Assembly (NCBI RefSeq): GCF_009363275.1
Contig: NZ_CP045324.1
Span: forward strand, 3,038,001 to 3,102,000
DNA: 64,000 nt
Direction of reading: 5' to 3'
From: Marinobacter sp. THAF197a
GTDB taxonomy: Bacteria > Pseudomonadota > Gammaproteobacteria > Pseudomonadales > Oleiphilaceae
Made by a program: the position numbers and the translations under genes. The notes below the pieces were generated by a model. That model worked only from the letters and a program-made list of their open reading frames with translations, had not been told where the DNA came from and ran no database searches. This document shows positions 1 to 7,820 of the stretch, piece by piece; within the stretch, counting starts at the first letter, position 1, and every line of letters starts with the position of its first letter.

Positions 1-84
1 ACCATGTTCAACCTGTGGTTTATCACCGTGCGGTTTGTTACCCCGGTGGCCGTTGCCATTGTGTTTATCTACAACCTGATGTAA
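1..84 (+). CDS. C-terminal end of a membrane transporter, probably a sodium-dependent (NSS/SNF) symporter (partial)
   Basis: An open frame enters from the left edge and stops at a TAA at 82-84, leaving 27 residues. They are almost entirely hydrophobic and end in VAIVFIYNLM, as expected for a final membrane helix with a very short tail. This pattern resembles the last helix of sodium:neurotransmitter-symporter family proteins, but so little is left that the family is a guess. A GC-rich hairpin follows, which fits a 3' gene end. Confidence 0.45.
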   Translation, partial: TMFNLWFITVRFVTPVAVAIVFIYNLM

Positions 85-92
85 CCCCGATC

Positions 93-116
93 GCCCGGGC
101 AGCGCGCTGCCCGGGC
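93..116 (+). terminator. GC-rich perfect hairpin after the first gene
   Basis: A 24-nt perfect palindrome (arm GCCCGGGCAGC) lies nine bases after the stop codon of the truncated first gene. There is no clear T tract, so it may act as a rho-assisted or 3'-end-protecting hairpin rather than a classical terminator. The rest of the gap to 244 shows no other feature. Confidence 0.5.
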
Positions 117-244
117 ACCCCCTCCCTGCCTATTCTGGGCACCAACATACCAATTGATAAACATCTGTCCCTTTCTGACCGGACTTTTACGGCTCTTGGC
201 GCGTAATGTGTGATTGTAAGACAAACACAATCGAGGCAGTCGCT

Positions 245-1072
245 ATGTCAGCAGTCACAGCATCTTTTCCGGTACGCCGTCAGGACTTTGGTTTTGAGGA
301 TGTACCGCGGCACTGGGTCGACAGTGACCCGTTCATGACCCACCTGTTCAACGCCCTCTCCGCACTGTTCCCAGACGGTGAGCGCTTCTTCGTGGACAGT
401 GTTCGGGCAGTCCGTGACCAGATCAACGACCCTCAGTTACAGAAAGACATCAGCGCCTTTATCGGTCAGGAGGCCATGCACGCGAAGGAGCATGGTCACT
501 TCAACGAGGGTGCCATCAATCAGGGTTTCGATATCAAGAAACTGGAAGGCTGGACCCGCGGTTTCCTGTCCGCCAAGAACCTGCCCCTGCTCAACAACAA
601 ACGGGCGCACCTGGCCGCTACAGTTGCCCTTGAGCACTTCACCGGCATCCTCTCGGCGCAGCTGCTCAAGCGCGAAGACCTGGTGAATGCCATCGACCCG
701 TCCATGCGCACCCTGTGGGCCTGGCACTGTATCGAAGAAAACGAGCACAAGGCTGTGGCCTTCGACACCTACGAAAAACTCTACGATAAGACCGTAGTGG
801 ACTACGCCATCCGCATGGGTGTCATGGCATTGATCACCACGCTGATCATGGTAGCGATCCACTCGTTCATCATTGAGCTGATGCGCGAAGACAAGCAGTT
901 ACTGAACCTGAAGTCCTGGGCCAAAGGCCTGAACCGGGTTTGGGGCCGCAAGGGCATGTTCACCGCGATCATTCCGGAATACCTGGATTACTTCAAACCA
1001 GACTTCCACCCGTGGCAGCACGACACCGAATTCCTGCTGCACAAGTGGCGCAAGCAGCTGAACTTCGCCTGA
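245..1072 (+). CDS. Metal-dependent hydrolase, PF10118 family
   Basis: A 275-residue protein with the histidine/glutamate pattern of the PF10118 metal-dependent hydrolase family: QEAMHAKEHGHFN near residue 75, ALEHFTGILSAQ near 125 and HCIEENEHKAVAFD near 160. These helices are expected to hold a dinuclear metal site, ferritin-like in spacing. A hydrophobic stretch around residues 185-205 could touch the membrane. The ATG at 245 is preferred to an in-frame upstream ATG at 206, because homology-like sequence only begins with SFPVRRQDF. Its substrate is unknown. It stands alone between the symporter end and a convergent methyltransferase-like gene. Confidence 0.85.
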   Translation: MSAVTASFPVRRQDFGFEDVPRHWVDSDPFMTHLFNALSALFPDGERFFVDSVRAVRDQINDPQLQKDISAFIGQEAMHAKEHGHFNEGAINQGFDIKKLEGWTRGFLSAKNLPLLNNKRAHLAATVALEHFTGILSAQLLKREDLVNAIDPSMRTLWAWHCIEENEHKAVAFDTYEKLYDKTVVDYAIRMGVMALITTLIMVAIHSFIIELMREDKQLLNLKSWAKGLNRVWGRKGMFTAIIPEYLDYFKPDFHPWQHDTEFLLHKWRKQLNFA

Positions 1073-1094
1073 TGCCAGCGCCTGCTCGCCGGGC

Positions 1095-1826
1095 TCAGTC
1101 CGGCTTGCGGGCCACGTAGACGGTGTTAAACGATTCGCGGTTCTGGAAGGGGTTGTAGAAGCTGACGACGTGGCAGGCTACGTCGGTAAACACTTCCCGC
1201 AGAGTCGCCATGAATTCATCGTCCTCACCTTCGTTGGACCACATGGCAAACACGCCTCTGGGCTTGAGTTGCCGGGCCATGAGGCGGAGGTTGTTGGTGG
1301 TGTAGAAGCTGGCACTGGAATCGTGCAGCAGCGCTCTGGGCGAGTGGTCGATGTCGAGCAGGATGGCGTCGAACTGTTTGCCCGGTGCTTCCGGGTCAAA
1401 GCCGCCGGTTTCGGGGTCGGCGATGGCGAGGTCGAAGAAGCTGCCGTGTATGTAGCGGTTTCGTGGATCGGCGTTGAGGTCTTTGCCGAGGGGCACTTTT
1501 TCTTGCTGGTGCCAGCCGATGACGGGTTTCAGGTATTCGACCACGAGCAGTTCGCTGACGCGTTCATGTTTGAGAGCGGCCACGGCGGTGTAGCCAAGGC
1601 CGAGTCCGCCCACAACGACGCTGAGGTTGTCGCCTTCGGTTTCACCCAGGCCGATGTCTGAGAGGGCCACTTCGGCGTCGACAAACATGCTGGACATGAG
1701 GAATTCTTCGCCCAGTTTCACTTCGTAGATATCCCGGTCACCCAGTGCCGGAATCCTGCGGCGGCGCAGCATGATTTCCCCTATCACCGAGGGCTGGCTG
1801 TCAATTTGTTCGAAAAGCAGTCCCAC
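1095..1826 (-). CDS. Spermidine-synthase-like (class I SAM-fold) protein
   Basis: A 243-residue protein with the Rossmann core of the spermidine synthase family: SVVVGGLGLGYTAVAAL (SAM/dcSAM-binding loop, about residues 68-85), an acidic residue after the second strand (VVEYL), and DAILLDIDHSP near residue 155, where the family has its catalytic aspartate region. The full spermidine synthase active site cannot be assigned, so it may be a methyltransferase-like relative. The GTG start is supported by a GGGAG Shine-Dalgarno eight bases upstream. It is the last gene of a minus-strand run from ybiT, and palindromic element 1 lies just upstream. Confidence 0.7.
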   Translation of the reverse strand: MGLLFEQIDSQPSVIGEIMLRRRRIPALGDRDIYEVKLGEEFLMSSMFVDAEVALSDIGLGETEGDNLSVVVGGLGLGYTAVAALKHERVSELLVVEYLKPVIGWHQQEKVPLGKDLNADPRNRYIHGSFFDLAIADPETGGFDPEAPGKQFDAILLDIDHSPRALLHDSSASFYTTNNLRLMARQLKPRGVFAMWSNEGEDDEFMATLREVFTDVACHVVSFYNPFQNRESFNTVYVARKPD

Positions 1827-1872
1827 AAGTTTACTCCCTTCAGGTGCTCAGTACCGCGGCTTTGGCGTTAAC

Positions 1873-1981
1873 GCCAGCGGGGTAGGGCTTTCCAAAACAC
1901 GCTCCTTCGGCACATCCATGTGGCGCTTGGGCTCCGCCATCCATGGCTCCGCACAGTTTTGGAAAGCCCTACCCCGCTGGC
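1873..1981. repeat. Palindromic intergenic element, copy 1 (26-bp perfect arms, 57-bp core)
   Basis: The outer 26 bp at 1873-1898 are exactly complementary to 1956-1981. They enclose a 57-bp core that contains CACATCCATGTG, itself a small palindrome, and two copies of GGCTCCGC. The core and the inner 11 bp of each arm (CTTTCCAAAAC) recur almost unchanged, in opposite orientation, at 2596-2711. The outer 15 bp of the arms do not. The element sits between the DUF1415 stop and the next minus-strand gene, so transcripts crossing it would form a very stable stem. No flanking target duplication is visible. Confidence 0.9.
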
Positions 1982-1989
1982 TCCTCAAA

Positions 1990-2553
1990 CTACTCAGCTG
2001 GATTCGATGCGTGCTCTAAGCAGCTCAGTAAAGTATTCCGCATCTTCTCCGCACCCAGCTCATTCATCAGTGCGATATTCCGATCAGGAATCCCGTCCAC
2101 ATCCGGATGGCTATCAATCGCCGCCTCCAGACTCGCCTCCCGCAACAGGTGCAACATGGGGTACGGAGACCGGTTGGTGTAATTCTCATCAGCCCCCGGT
2201 TCGGTGTCAGCGAACTGATAGTCCGGATGGAAACTGGCGATCTGGTAAACGCCCTCCAACTCCAGGTAGGCCAACAACGCATCGGCAGCGTCCAGAAACT
2301 CATTGTAGGCGTAGAAATCCTGCAGTACGCCCGGGTGTATCAACAACGTGGTTTCGATTTCCGGTTCGTCTTCCAGGCGCTGCAATTCCGCATGCAGGGC
2401 CTGCAGGAGGTCGTCTTCGTTGTTGGCGTCTGTCACCGTAAACCGAACCCGGTTCTTGACCAGTTCCCGTTTGGCGAAGGGGCAGAGGTTGTAGCCAACG
2501 ACTACGTCTTCGACCCACTTTCGGGTGGCGTTAATAATCTGCGACTCGCTCAT
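1990..2553 (-). CDS. DUF1415 family protein
   Basis: A 187-residue soluble protein that matches the DUF1415 family in layout: an N-terminal helix followed by VVGYNLCPFAK (about residues 16-26), then PEIETTLLIHPG, ASFHPDYQFA and SPYPMLHLLRE. The family has no established biochemical role that I know of; the conserved Cys in NLCPFAK and the HPDYQF segment look like a functional centre. The ATG at 2553 is chosen because upstream in-frame codons run into palindromic element 2 and carry unrelated sequence. The gene is bracketed by the two palindromic elements, each in a gap of the same minus-strand run. Confidence 0.85.
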   Translation of the reverse strand: MSESQIINATRKWVEDVVVGYNLCPFAKRELVKNRVRFTVTDANNEDDLLQALHAELQRLEDEPEIETTLLIHPGVLQDFYAYNEFLDAADALLAYLELEGVYQIASFHPDYQFADTEPGADENYTNRSPYPMLHLLREASLEAAIDSHPDVDGIPDRNIALMNELGAEKMRNTLLSCLEHASNPAE

Positions 2554-2595
2554 ATGTTTTCCCATGATGTGTTGGAAGCCCCCTCCAATGTATGA

Positions 2596-2711
2596 GCGGG
2601 CAGTTGGGGATGGCTTTCCAAAACTGTGCGGAGCCAGGGATGGCGGAGCCCAAGCGTCACATGGATGTGCCGCAAGGAGCGTGTTTTGGAAAGCCATCCC
2701 CAACTGCCCGC
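2596..2711. repeat. Palindromic intergenic element, copy 2 (29-bp perfect arms, 58-bp core)
   Basis: Positions 2596-2624 are exactly complementary to 2683-2711. The 58-bp core, read on the minus strand, differs from copy 1 by one inserted base and two substitutions, and the inner arm CTTTCCAAAAC is identical. The outer 18 bp of the arms are different from those of copy 1, yet perfectly paired to each other. It lies between the end of ybiT and the start of the DUF1415 gene, and so would be in the leader of DUF1415 if the run is co-transcribed. Confidence 0.9.
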
Positions 2712-2749
2712 CAGCACCAAGCTCTGGACAGGTAACTCTTAGTCAGAAC

Positions 2750-4336
2750 TCAAACGTAGCCCTGACTGCGCAGATAATCATCATAAGTACCGCTGAAATC
2801 GGTAATACCATCCGCCTTCAACTCGATGATCCGGGTCGCCAGCGACGAAACAAACTCCCGGTCATGGCTGACGAAAATCAGCGTGCCCGGATAATTCTCC
2901 AACGCCAGGTTCAGCGCCTCGATGGACTCCATATCCAGGTGGTTCGTCGGCTCATCCATCAACATCACATTCGGCTTCTGCAGAATCAGCTTACCAAACA
3001 GCATCCGCCCCTGCTCACCACCGGAAATCACCTTCACCGACTTACCAATGTCATCCCCGGAGAACAACATCCGCCCCAACGTACCGCGCACCAGTTGCTC
3101 ACCACCGGTAGTCCACTGGGCCATCCAATCGGTCAGGGTGTCGTCCCGGGCAAAGTCGGCGGTGTGGTCCTGGGCGAAGTAACCTACCTCGGCACTGTCG
3201 GTCCATTTCACCTCGCCTGCATCCGGCTCATAGGCGCCGGCCAGGCACTGCAGTAAGGTGGTTTTACCAATTCCGTTCGGGCCGATGATAGCCACCCGCT
3301 CTCCCGCCTCAATCTGCAGATCCAGGTTTTTGAACAGGGGGCCTTCGTCGAAGCCCTTGGTCAGGCCTTTCAGGGTGACCGCCTGACGGTGCAGTTTCTT
3401 GCCCTGCTCGAAGCGGATGAACGGGCTCACCCGGCTGGACGGCTTCACTTCCTCCAACTGGATCTTATCGATCTGCCTGGCGCGGGAGGTGGCCTGCTTG
3501 GCCTTGGAGGCGTTGGCGGAGAAGCGGCTGACGAACTGCTGCAGTTCGGCAATCTGGGCCTTTTTCTTGGCGTTGTCTGACAACATGCGCTCGCGGGCCT
3601 GGGTGGCGGCGGTCATGTATTCGTCGTAATTGCCCGGGAACAGGCGCAGTTCACCGTAATCCAGGTCCGCCATGTGGGTACACACACTGTTCAGGAAGTG
3701 GCGGTCGTGGGAGATGATGATCATGGTGCTGTTGCGGGCCACCAGGATGTTTTCCAGCCAGCGGATGGTGTTGATGTCCAGGTGGTTGGTGGGCTCGTCC
3801 AGCAGCAGTACGTCCGGGTCGGAGAACAGGGCCTGAGCCAGCAGTACACGCAGTTTCCAGCCCGGGGCCAGGGCGCTCATGGGGCCGTTGTGCTGTTCCA
3901 GCGGAATATCCAGGCCCAACAGGAGTTCGCCGGCGCGGGATTCGGCGGTGTAGCCGTCCATTTCGGCGAATTCCACTTCCAGGTCCGCCACCGCCATGCC
4001 GTCTTCTTCGCTCATTTCCGGCAGGGAGTAGATGCGGTCCCGCTCTTTCTTCACGCGCCACAGTTCTCCATGGCCCATGATCACGGTGTCCATCACCGTG
4101 CAGTCCTCATAGGCGAACTGATCCTGCCGGAGTTTACCGAGGCGGATGTTGGGCTCCAGCATCACCTGACCGGCGGACGGCTCCAGGTCGCCACCGAGAA
4201 TTTTCATCAGGGTGGACTTGCCGCAGCCATTGGCACCGATCAAACCGTAACGGTTGCCGTTGCCGAACTTGGCGGATACGTTTTCAAACAGGGGCTTGGC
4301 CCCGAATTGCATGGTGAGATTGGCGGTGGAGATCAA
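2750..4336 (-). CDS. ybiT: ABC-F family ATPase YbiT
   Basis: A 528-residue protein made of two ATP-binding cassettes with no membrane segment, the hallmark of ABC-F translation factors. The first cassette has Walker A GANGCGKST (residues 34-42) and Walker B VLLLDEPTNHLD; the second has GPNGIGKTT and VMLMDEPTNHLD. The linker between them (about residues 240-310, rich in Lys/Arg/Gln) is the P-site tRNA interaction motif region. Length and N-terminus match E. coli YbiT (about 530 residues) best among ABC-F paralogues. ABC-F proteins bind the ribosomal E site; YbiT's precise job is not settled. It starts the minus-strand run toward DUF1415 and is divergent from ppiC. Confidence 0.9.
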   Translation of the reverse strand: MISTANLTMQFGAKPLFENVSAKFGNGNRYGLIGANGCGKSTLMKILGGDLEPSAGQVMLEPNIRLGKLRQDQFAYEDCTVMDTVIMGHGELWRVKKERDRIYSLPEMSEEDGMAVADLEVEFAEMDGYTAESRAGELLLGLDIPLEQHNGPMSALAPGWKLRVLLAQALFSDPDVLLLDEPTNHLDINTIRWLENILVARNSTMIIISHDRHFLNSVCTHMADLDYGELRLFPGNYDEYMTAATQARERMLSDNAKKKAQIAELQQFVSRFSANASKAKQATSRARQIDKIQLEEVKPSSRVSPFIRFEQGKKLHRQAVTLKGLTKGFDEGPLFKNLDLQIEAGERVAIIGPNGIGKTTLLQCLAGAYEPDAGEVKWTDSAEVGYFAQDHTADFARDDTLTDWMAQWTTGGEQLVRGTLGRMLFSGDDIGKSVKVISGGEQGRMLFGKLILQKPNVMLMDEPTNHLDMESIEALNLALENYPGTLIFVSHDREFVSSLATRIIELKADGITDFSGTYDDYLRSQGYV

Positions 4337-4526
4337 GAAAAGAACCTGTCAGCGTGAGGGCCGGCAACAAGCCGGCAAATAAAAGCCGGCATTGTACAGG
4401 TTTGGGCGCAAGACTGTGAGGCCGCAAAAACACGGATAAAAAGGGCTTGCCAGCAGCACGCTGTGCGGGCAGCATTCGTGTCAGACGTTTCCGTCCATTC
4501 CTCCATCCGACAACAGGAACTTGACC

Positions 4527-4805
4527 ATGGCACAAGCAACTGCACGCCACATTCTGGTAGACAGCGAAGCAAAATGTGAAGAACTGAAGAAGGCTATTGA
4601 AGGTGGCCAGGATTTCGCCGAAGTGGCGAAACAGCATTCCTCCTGCCCGTCCGGCCGTAACGGCGGCGACCTGGGCTCCTTCGGCCCCGGCCAGATGGTT
4701 CCCGAGTTTGACAAGGCCGTGTTCAGCAGCGACCTGAACACCGTGATTGGGCCGATCAAGACCCAATTCGGCTATCACCTCCTGGAAGTAACTTCCCGCA
4801 GCTAA
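4527..4805 (+). CDS. ppiC: Parvulin-type peptidyl-prolyl isomerase PpiC
   Basis: A 92-residue single-domain parvulin. It begins with ARHILVDSEAKCEEL and carries the SCPSGRNGGDLGSFGPGQMV loop and the FGYHLLEV C-terminal strand typical of PpiC. It lacks a signal peptide, so it acts in the cytoplasm, catalysing cis-trans isomerisation before proline. The ATG at 4527 has an AGGA Shine-Dalgarno about ten bases upstream; a TTG two codons earlier is less likely. It is monocistronic and followed directly by a strong terminator. Confidence 0.95.
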   Translation: MAQATARHILVDSEAKCEELKKAIEGGQDFAEVAKQHSSCPSGRNGGDLGSFGPGQMVPEFDKAVFSSDLNTVIGPIKTQFGYHLLEVTSRS

Positions 4806-4815
4806 GCCAGTGCAA

Positions 4816-4855
4816 CTGCTGTCTGCGCTTGACTGCGCAGACAGCAGGCGTTTGT
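4816..4855 (+). terminator. Intrinsic terminator of ppiC
   Basis: A 13-bp perfect stem (4816-4828 with 4835-4847) with a six-base loop TTGACT, followed by GCGTTTGTT. It lies eleven bases after the ppiC stop and ends where the convergent DUF2059 gene stops, so it can serve both. Confidence 0.8.
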
Positions 4856-5685
4856 TATCGGGAGTCGCCTGTCCCGAAATTCCTGAACCGCGCCAATTGG
4901 CTACCGATGGTTTCAATAGGGTCCGTAATCGACGCCTGAATGCTCTCTGTGACCACCTCGGTAAAGCGTTTACCCGACTCACTCTCCAGAAAGTCCAGAT
5001 ACAGACCCAGTTCCTGAACACTGATATCCCGGTAGGTGTACAAATAGCTGTCGTATACCTGTTGTCCAACCATGCCCTGCAACATCCCACGTTGGCTCTC
5101 CAGGCGCTGACGTAACCGCTCGTAATGCACCGAGTCACTGCTCAGGGCCGCCATGGCCGTTGCCAAACCCAACTGCACGGCAATGGTAGTATCCACTGTG
5201 GTTTCCGTTGCGCGGGAAGCCCGGTCAAAACGGTCAAACAGCTTTTCCCGGGTGGTGCCCTTGTAGGCTTCGTTTAGCTCTCCGGCGCGGCTTCGCACCT
5301 CTGACCAGGCGGCAGGTGCAGACGCAGCAATCTCCGCACGAGATATCTTCTGTGCGACAGGGGTCTGGTACCAGGCATATACCTCCTCAAGCTGTTTGCT
5401 CGTCAGCGACTCGTCCAGGCTGGCCACCAGCTTGCGCTCGATGTCCTCGGCCCTGTAACTGCTGCTGACCACATAACCAATAGTATCGGCCACCATCGGC
5501 GGCACCTGGCCGCTCTGTTTGAGACCATCCCGAATACCCTGACTCATCATGGCCGGGTACTGGCCCACGATGTCATCAATGGGCGATGCTGCCAGAACGT
5601 CACGGGCATCCGTAGATGCATGGGCCATTCCTGACGATATAAGCCCGGCAACTAAAAGAGGTTTAACTAGGGTGATCAGTCTCAT
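4855..5685 (-). CDS. Exported DUF2059 domain protein
   Basis: A 276-residue protein with an N-terminal signal peptide (MRLITLVKPLLVAGLISSGMAHA, cleavage after AHA near residue 23) and therefore periplasmic. The body is helical, with the DUF2059-like stretch LTSKQLEEVYAWYQTPVAQK around residues 95-115 and a second similar pattern ELGLYLDFLESESGKRF near 230-245, suggesting an internal repeat of the domain. DUF2059 proteins have no firm function. The gene converges on ppiC and is divergent from the transglycosylase gene that starts about 100 bases away. Confidence 0.75.
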   Translation of the reverse strand: MRLITLVKPLLVAGLISSGMAHASTDARDVLAASPIDDIVGQYPAMMSQGIRDGLKQSGQVPPMVADTIGYVVSSSYRAEDIERKLVASLDESLTSKQLEEVYAWYQTPVAQKISRAEIAASAPAAWSEVRSRAGELNEAYKGTTREKLFDRFDRASRATETTVDTTIAVQLGLATAMAALSSDSVHYERLRQRLESQRGMLQGMVGQQVYDSYLYTYRDISVQELGLYLDFLESESGKRFTEVVTESIQASITDPIETIGSQLARFRNFGTGDSR

Positions 5686-5784
5686 TTCTCTATTATCCTG
5701 TTACTGCAATGGCCCTGTTTATGACACGCCTGAAGCCATTACGGCAAGTGCCCCAAGGCCTTTGGAGATGACAGTTTGGTAGGG

Positions 5785-6504
5785 ATGTGGCGCAGAAGAA
5801 CCCGAAAATCTCGAAATATCCGCAACAAGCGGTTTAATGTATGGCGCTCCCGCCTTGGCTGGTACGGCCTGCCTTTGCTGGGGCTGGTGATCGGCACCTG
5901 GGCCACCCTACGATTCAGTCTGCTGGCCCCGGAACCTCCGGCCAACCCGGAAAACATCTGTGAGATCTTCAGGGAACATACGGTGTGGTACGACTACGCC
6001 CGGGCCTCCGAGGAGAAATGGGGCACCCCCATCGCCACACAGCTGGCTTTTGTCTATTACGAATCGTCTTTCCGGAGCCATGCCCGGCCGCCCCGCACCC
6101 GGCTTTGGGGACTGATTCCCTGGAAGCGCCCCACCACCGCTTACGGTTATGCCCAGGCCCTTGACCCCGCCTGGGGCGAATACCTGGTGGCGAACGACGC
6201 ATCCTGGCGAACCGTGCGCACCGACATGCAATACGCGCTGGATTTTGTCGGCTGGTACAACCACCTCAGCAACCGCGAGCTGGGCATTCCATTCAGCGCA
6301 CCCCGGCAGCTTTACCTGGCCTATCATGAAGGCCGGGGCGGCTACGCACGCCGCTCGTTCGAACAGAAACCGGCCATACAGTCCCTGGCCCGAAGGGTTC
6401 AGAACCGCGCCTTCCGCTACGACAACCAGTTAAAGCAGTGCGAAGCGGAGTTCCAATGTTGGCGCTGGTACCAGTTCTGGCCGTTCTGCAAGGCCGACGC
6501 TTAG
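5785..6504 (+). CDS. Transglycosylase SLT domain protein, membrane-anchored
   Basis: About 240 residues with a basic N-terminus, a hydrophobic segment WYGLPLLGLVIGTWATL that anchors it in the inner membrane, and a lysozyme-like SLT fold in the periplasm: LAFVYYESSFRSHARP carries the catalytic Glu, followed by YGYAQALDPAWGEY and LYLAYHEGRGGYARRSF. It should cleave glycan strands of peptidoglycan to 1,6-anhydro ends. The start is uncertain: an ATG at 5785 is used here, but a TTG at 5776 has a better placed GGAG eight bases upstream. The C-terminus is rich in Cys/Trp (CWRWYQFWPFCKADA). It converges on the LysR gene. Confidence 0.8.
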   Translation: MWRRRTRKSRNIRNKRFNVWRSRLGWYGLPLLGLVIGTWATLRFSLLAPEPPANPENICEIFREHTVWYDYARASEEKWGTPIATQLAFVYYESSFRSHARPPRTRLWGLIPWKRPTTAYGYAQALDPAWGEYLVANDASWRTVRTDMQYALDFVGWYNHLSNRELGIPFSAPRQLYLAYHEGRGGYARRSFEQKPAIQSLARRVQNRAFRYDNQLKQCEAEFQCWRWYQFWPFCKADA

Positions 6505-6506
6505 GT

Positions 6507-7406
6507 TCAGAGCGACGCGCTTATCTCAATGGCAGATTCCAGCGCTTTCAGGCGATCAACCAGGAACTCCATAACGATTCGCACCCTGGCCATCTGCTGG
6601 GTATCCTGGTTTACATGCAGCCACAAATCCACGCTCTCGCCCTCCAGCGGGTCTGACAGCCTGCGCAGCTCTTTCGCGGCCTCGCCCAGATAACAGGGCA
6701 ACACCGCCAACCCCGCTCCAGACCTGGCCAGGGTTGCCATGGATTGCAGGCTGTTGCAGCGAATCACCGAGGAGACGTTCTTCAGGTGCTTCCGGTACCA
6801 ACGCCCGGTCGCCAGATGGCTGAAACTCTCATCCGGCAGTATCCAGGTGCAGTCTTCCGGGTGGTTCTCGATATCCATATTGCGGTGTCGACGGCAGTAT
6901 CGGGCGGCCCCGTAGACAGCGGAATCCACCGCGGCAATGCGCTCGCCCTCCAGGGTCGCCTGGGGTTTATTCTCCGGCCGCAAGGTCAGGTCTGCCTCCC
7001 GGTGGCTGAGGTTCGCCACATCGTTATCGGTCAGCACCTCCAGTTCGATATCCGGATAGGCGTGAACCAGCTCCGCCAGGATCGGTCCGAGCAGTTCATT
7101 CATCATGGCATCTTCGGCCGCCACCCGGACCTTACCAACCGGCGCGGCATCGTCACCTACCAGTTTGCGCTCCAGGTTTTCCACATCGGTAGCCAGCCGC
7201 TGGGCCTCCCGAAACGCCATTTCGCCAACCGGGGTGAGCTGCAAACCATCCCGGTTGCGCTCGAAAAACTGCACACCCAACGACTCTTCCATCTGATCAA
7301 GTCGTCTTAAAACAGTGGTTTGGTGTACACCCAGCAATTCACCGGCTTTCGCCAGCGTTCCACCTATTGCCAGAGCCCGTATATATCGAAGATAATCCCA
7401 GTCCAT
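6507..7406 (-). CDS. LysR family transcriptional regulator
   Basis: A 299-residue LysR-type regulator. The winged helix-turn-helix covers about residues 1-60 (DYLRYIRALAIGGTLAKAGELLGVHQTTVLRRLDQ, given here as a region) and the C-terminal effector-binding domain covers about 90-295. The sequence resembles the LTTR subgroup that pairs with small divergent target genes. It is divergent from a 64-codon gene at 7535 with 128 bp between them, which contains the likely shared control region. The inducer cannot be inferred. Confidence 0.9.
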   Translation of the reverse strand: MDWDYLRYIRALAIGGTLAKAGELLGVHQTTVLRRLDQMEESLGVQFFERNRDGLQLTPVGEMAFREAQRLATDVENLERKLVGDDAAPVGKVRVAAEDAMMNELLGPILAELVHAYPDIELEVLTDNDVANLSHREADLTLRPENKPQATLEGERIAAVDSAVYGAARYCRRHRNMDIENHPEDCTWILPDESFSHLATGRWYRKHLKNVSSVIRCNSLQSMATLARSGAGLAVLPCYLGEAAKELRRLSDPLEGESVDLWLHVNQDTQQMARVRIVMEFLVDRLKALESAIEISASL

Positions 7407-7534
7407 AGTTACTGCATATTCGCAACGTGAGTACGGATTTTAACGTATTCAAACTGCAAATAAGAACTCCTAGAATAGTTGTTAAATTAAAGATAGATCG
7501 CTAATTAATCCACCAGACAAAGGAGGAAGGCGCT

Positions 7535-7729
7535 ATGACCAAGAGCCATATCGCAACCGTAAACCCGCTGCCGTCAAGTATCCTCCACAACAGTACCGAG
7601 GTCAGGCGCCAGTATACCCGCGCTGCTGCACAGCAGGCGATGCAGTTTTTCAGCCGTAAGGTGCGGATTTTCAACCGCAAAGCCGCTGCGGTCGCCCCAG
7701 ACATGCCCCAGGTACAGGGCGGTCACTGA
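7535..7729 (+). CDS. Small conserved-looking protein of unknown function (64 aa)
   Basis: A 64-residue basic protein with no membrane segment or signal peptide that I can see. It is believable as a gene because a very strong AAAGGAGGA Shine-Dalgarno precedes the ATG, it is divergent from a LysR regulator, and it is closed by a strong terminator at 7762-7795. The middle (residues 22-50) is helical and rich in Arg/Ala/Gln, with RRQYTRAAAQQAMQFF and FSRKVRIFNRKAAA. I do not recognise the family. A possible -10 TAGAAT lies at 7471-7476. Confidence 0.6.
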   Translation: MTKSHIATVNPLPSSILHNSTEVRRQYTRAAAQQAMQFFSRKVRIFNRKAAAVAPDMPQVQGGH

Positions 7730-7761
7730 GATTACCGGAACCCGGTAACCGAAGCACAAAT

Positions 7762-7795
7762 AAAAACGCCGGCATGTTTCCATGCCGGCGTTTTT
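7762..7795. terminator. Bidirectional intrinsic terminator
   Basis: A 10-bp GC-rich stem CGCCGGCATG / CATGCCGGCG with loop TTTC, flanked by A5 on the left and T5 on the right. It can end both the small plus-strand gene and the convergent acyl-CoA synthetase gene. Confidence 0.93.
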
Positions 7796-7820
7796 ATTTG
7801 GTGAGTGTTTAACGCCCTGA

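Noticed and set aside
1920..2703. Frames running through the palindromic elements
   Set aside because: Their residues come from the repeat and differ from the conserved N-terminus of DUF1415. The palindrome does not code.
4284..5138. A 284-codon minus-strand frame across ppiC
   Set aside because: It covers the ppiC gene and its terminator on the opposite strand and overlaps ybiT and the DUF2059 gene; no homology-like text.
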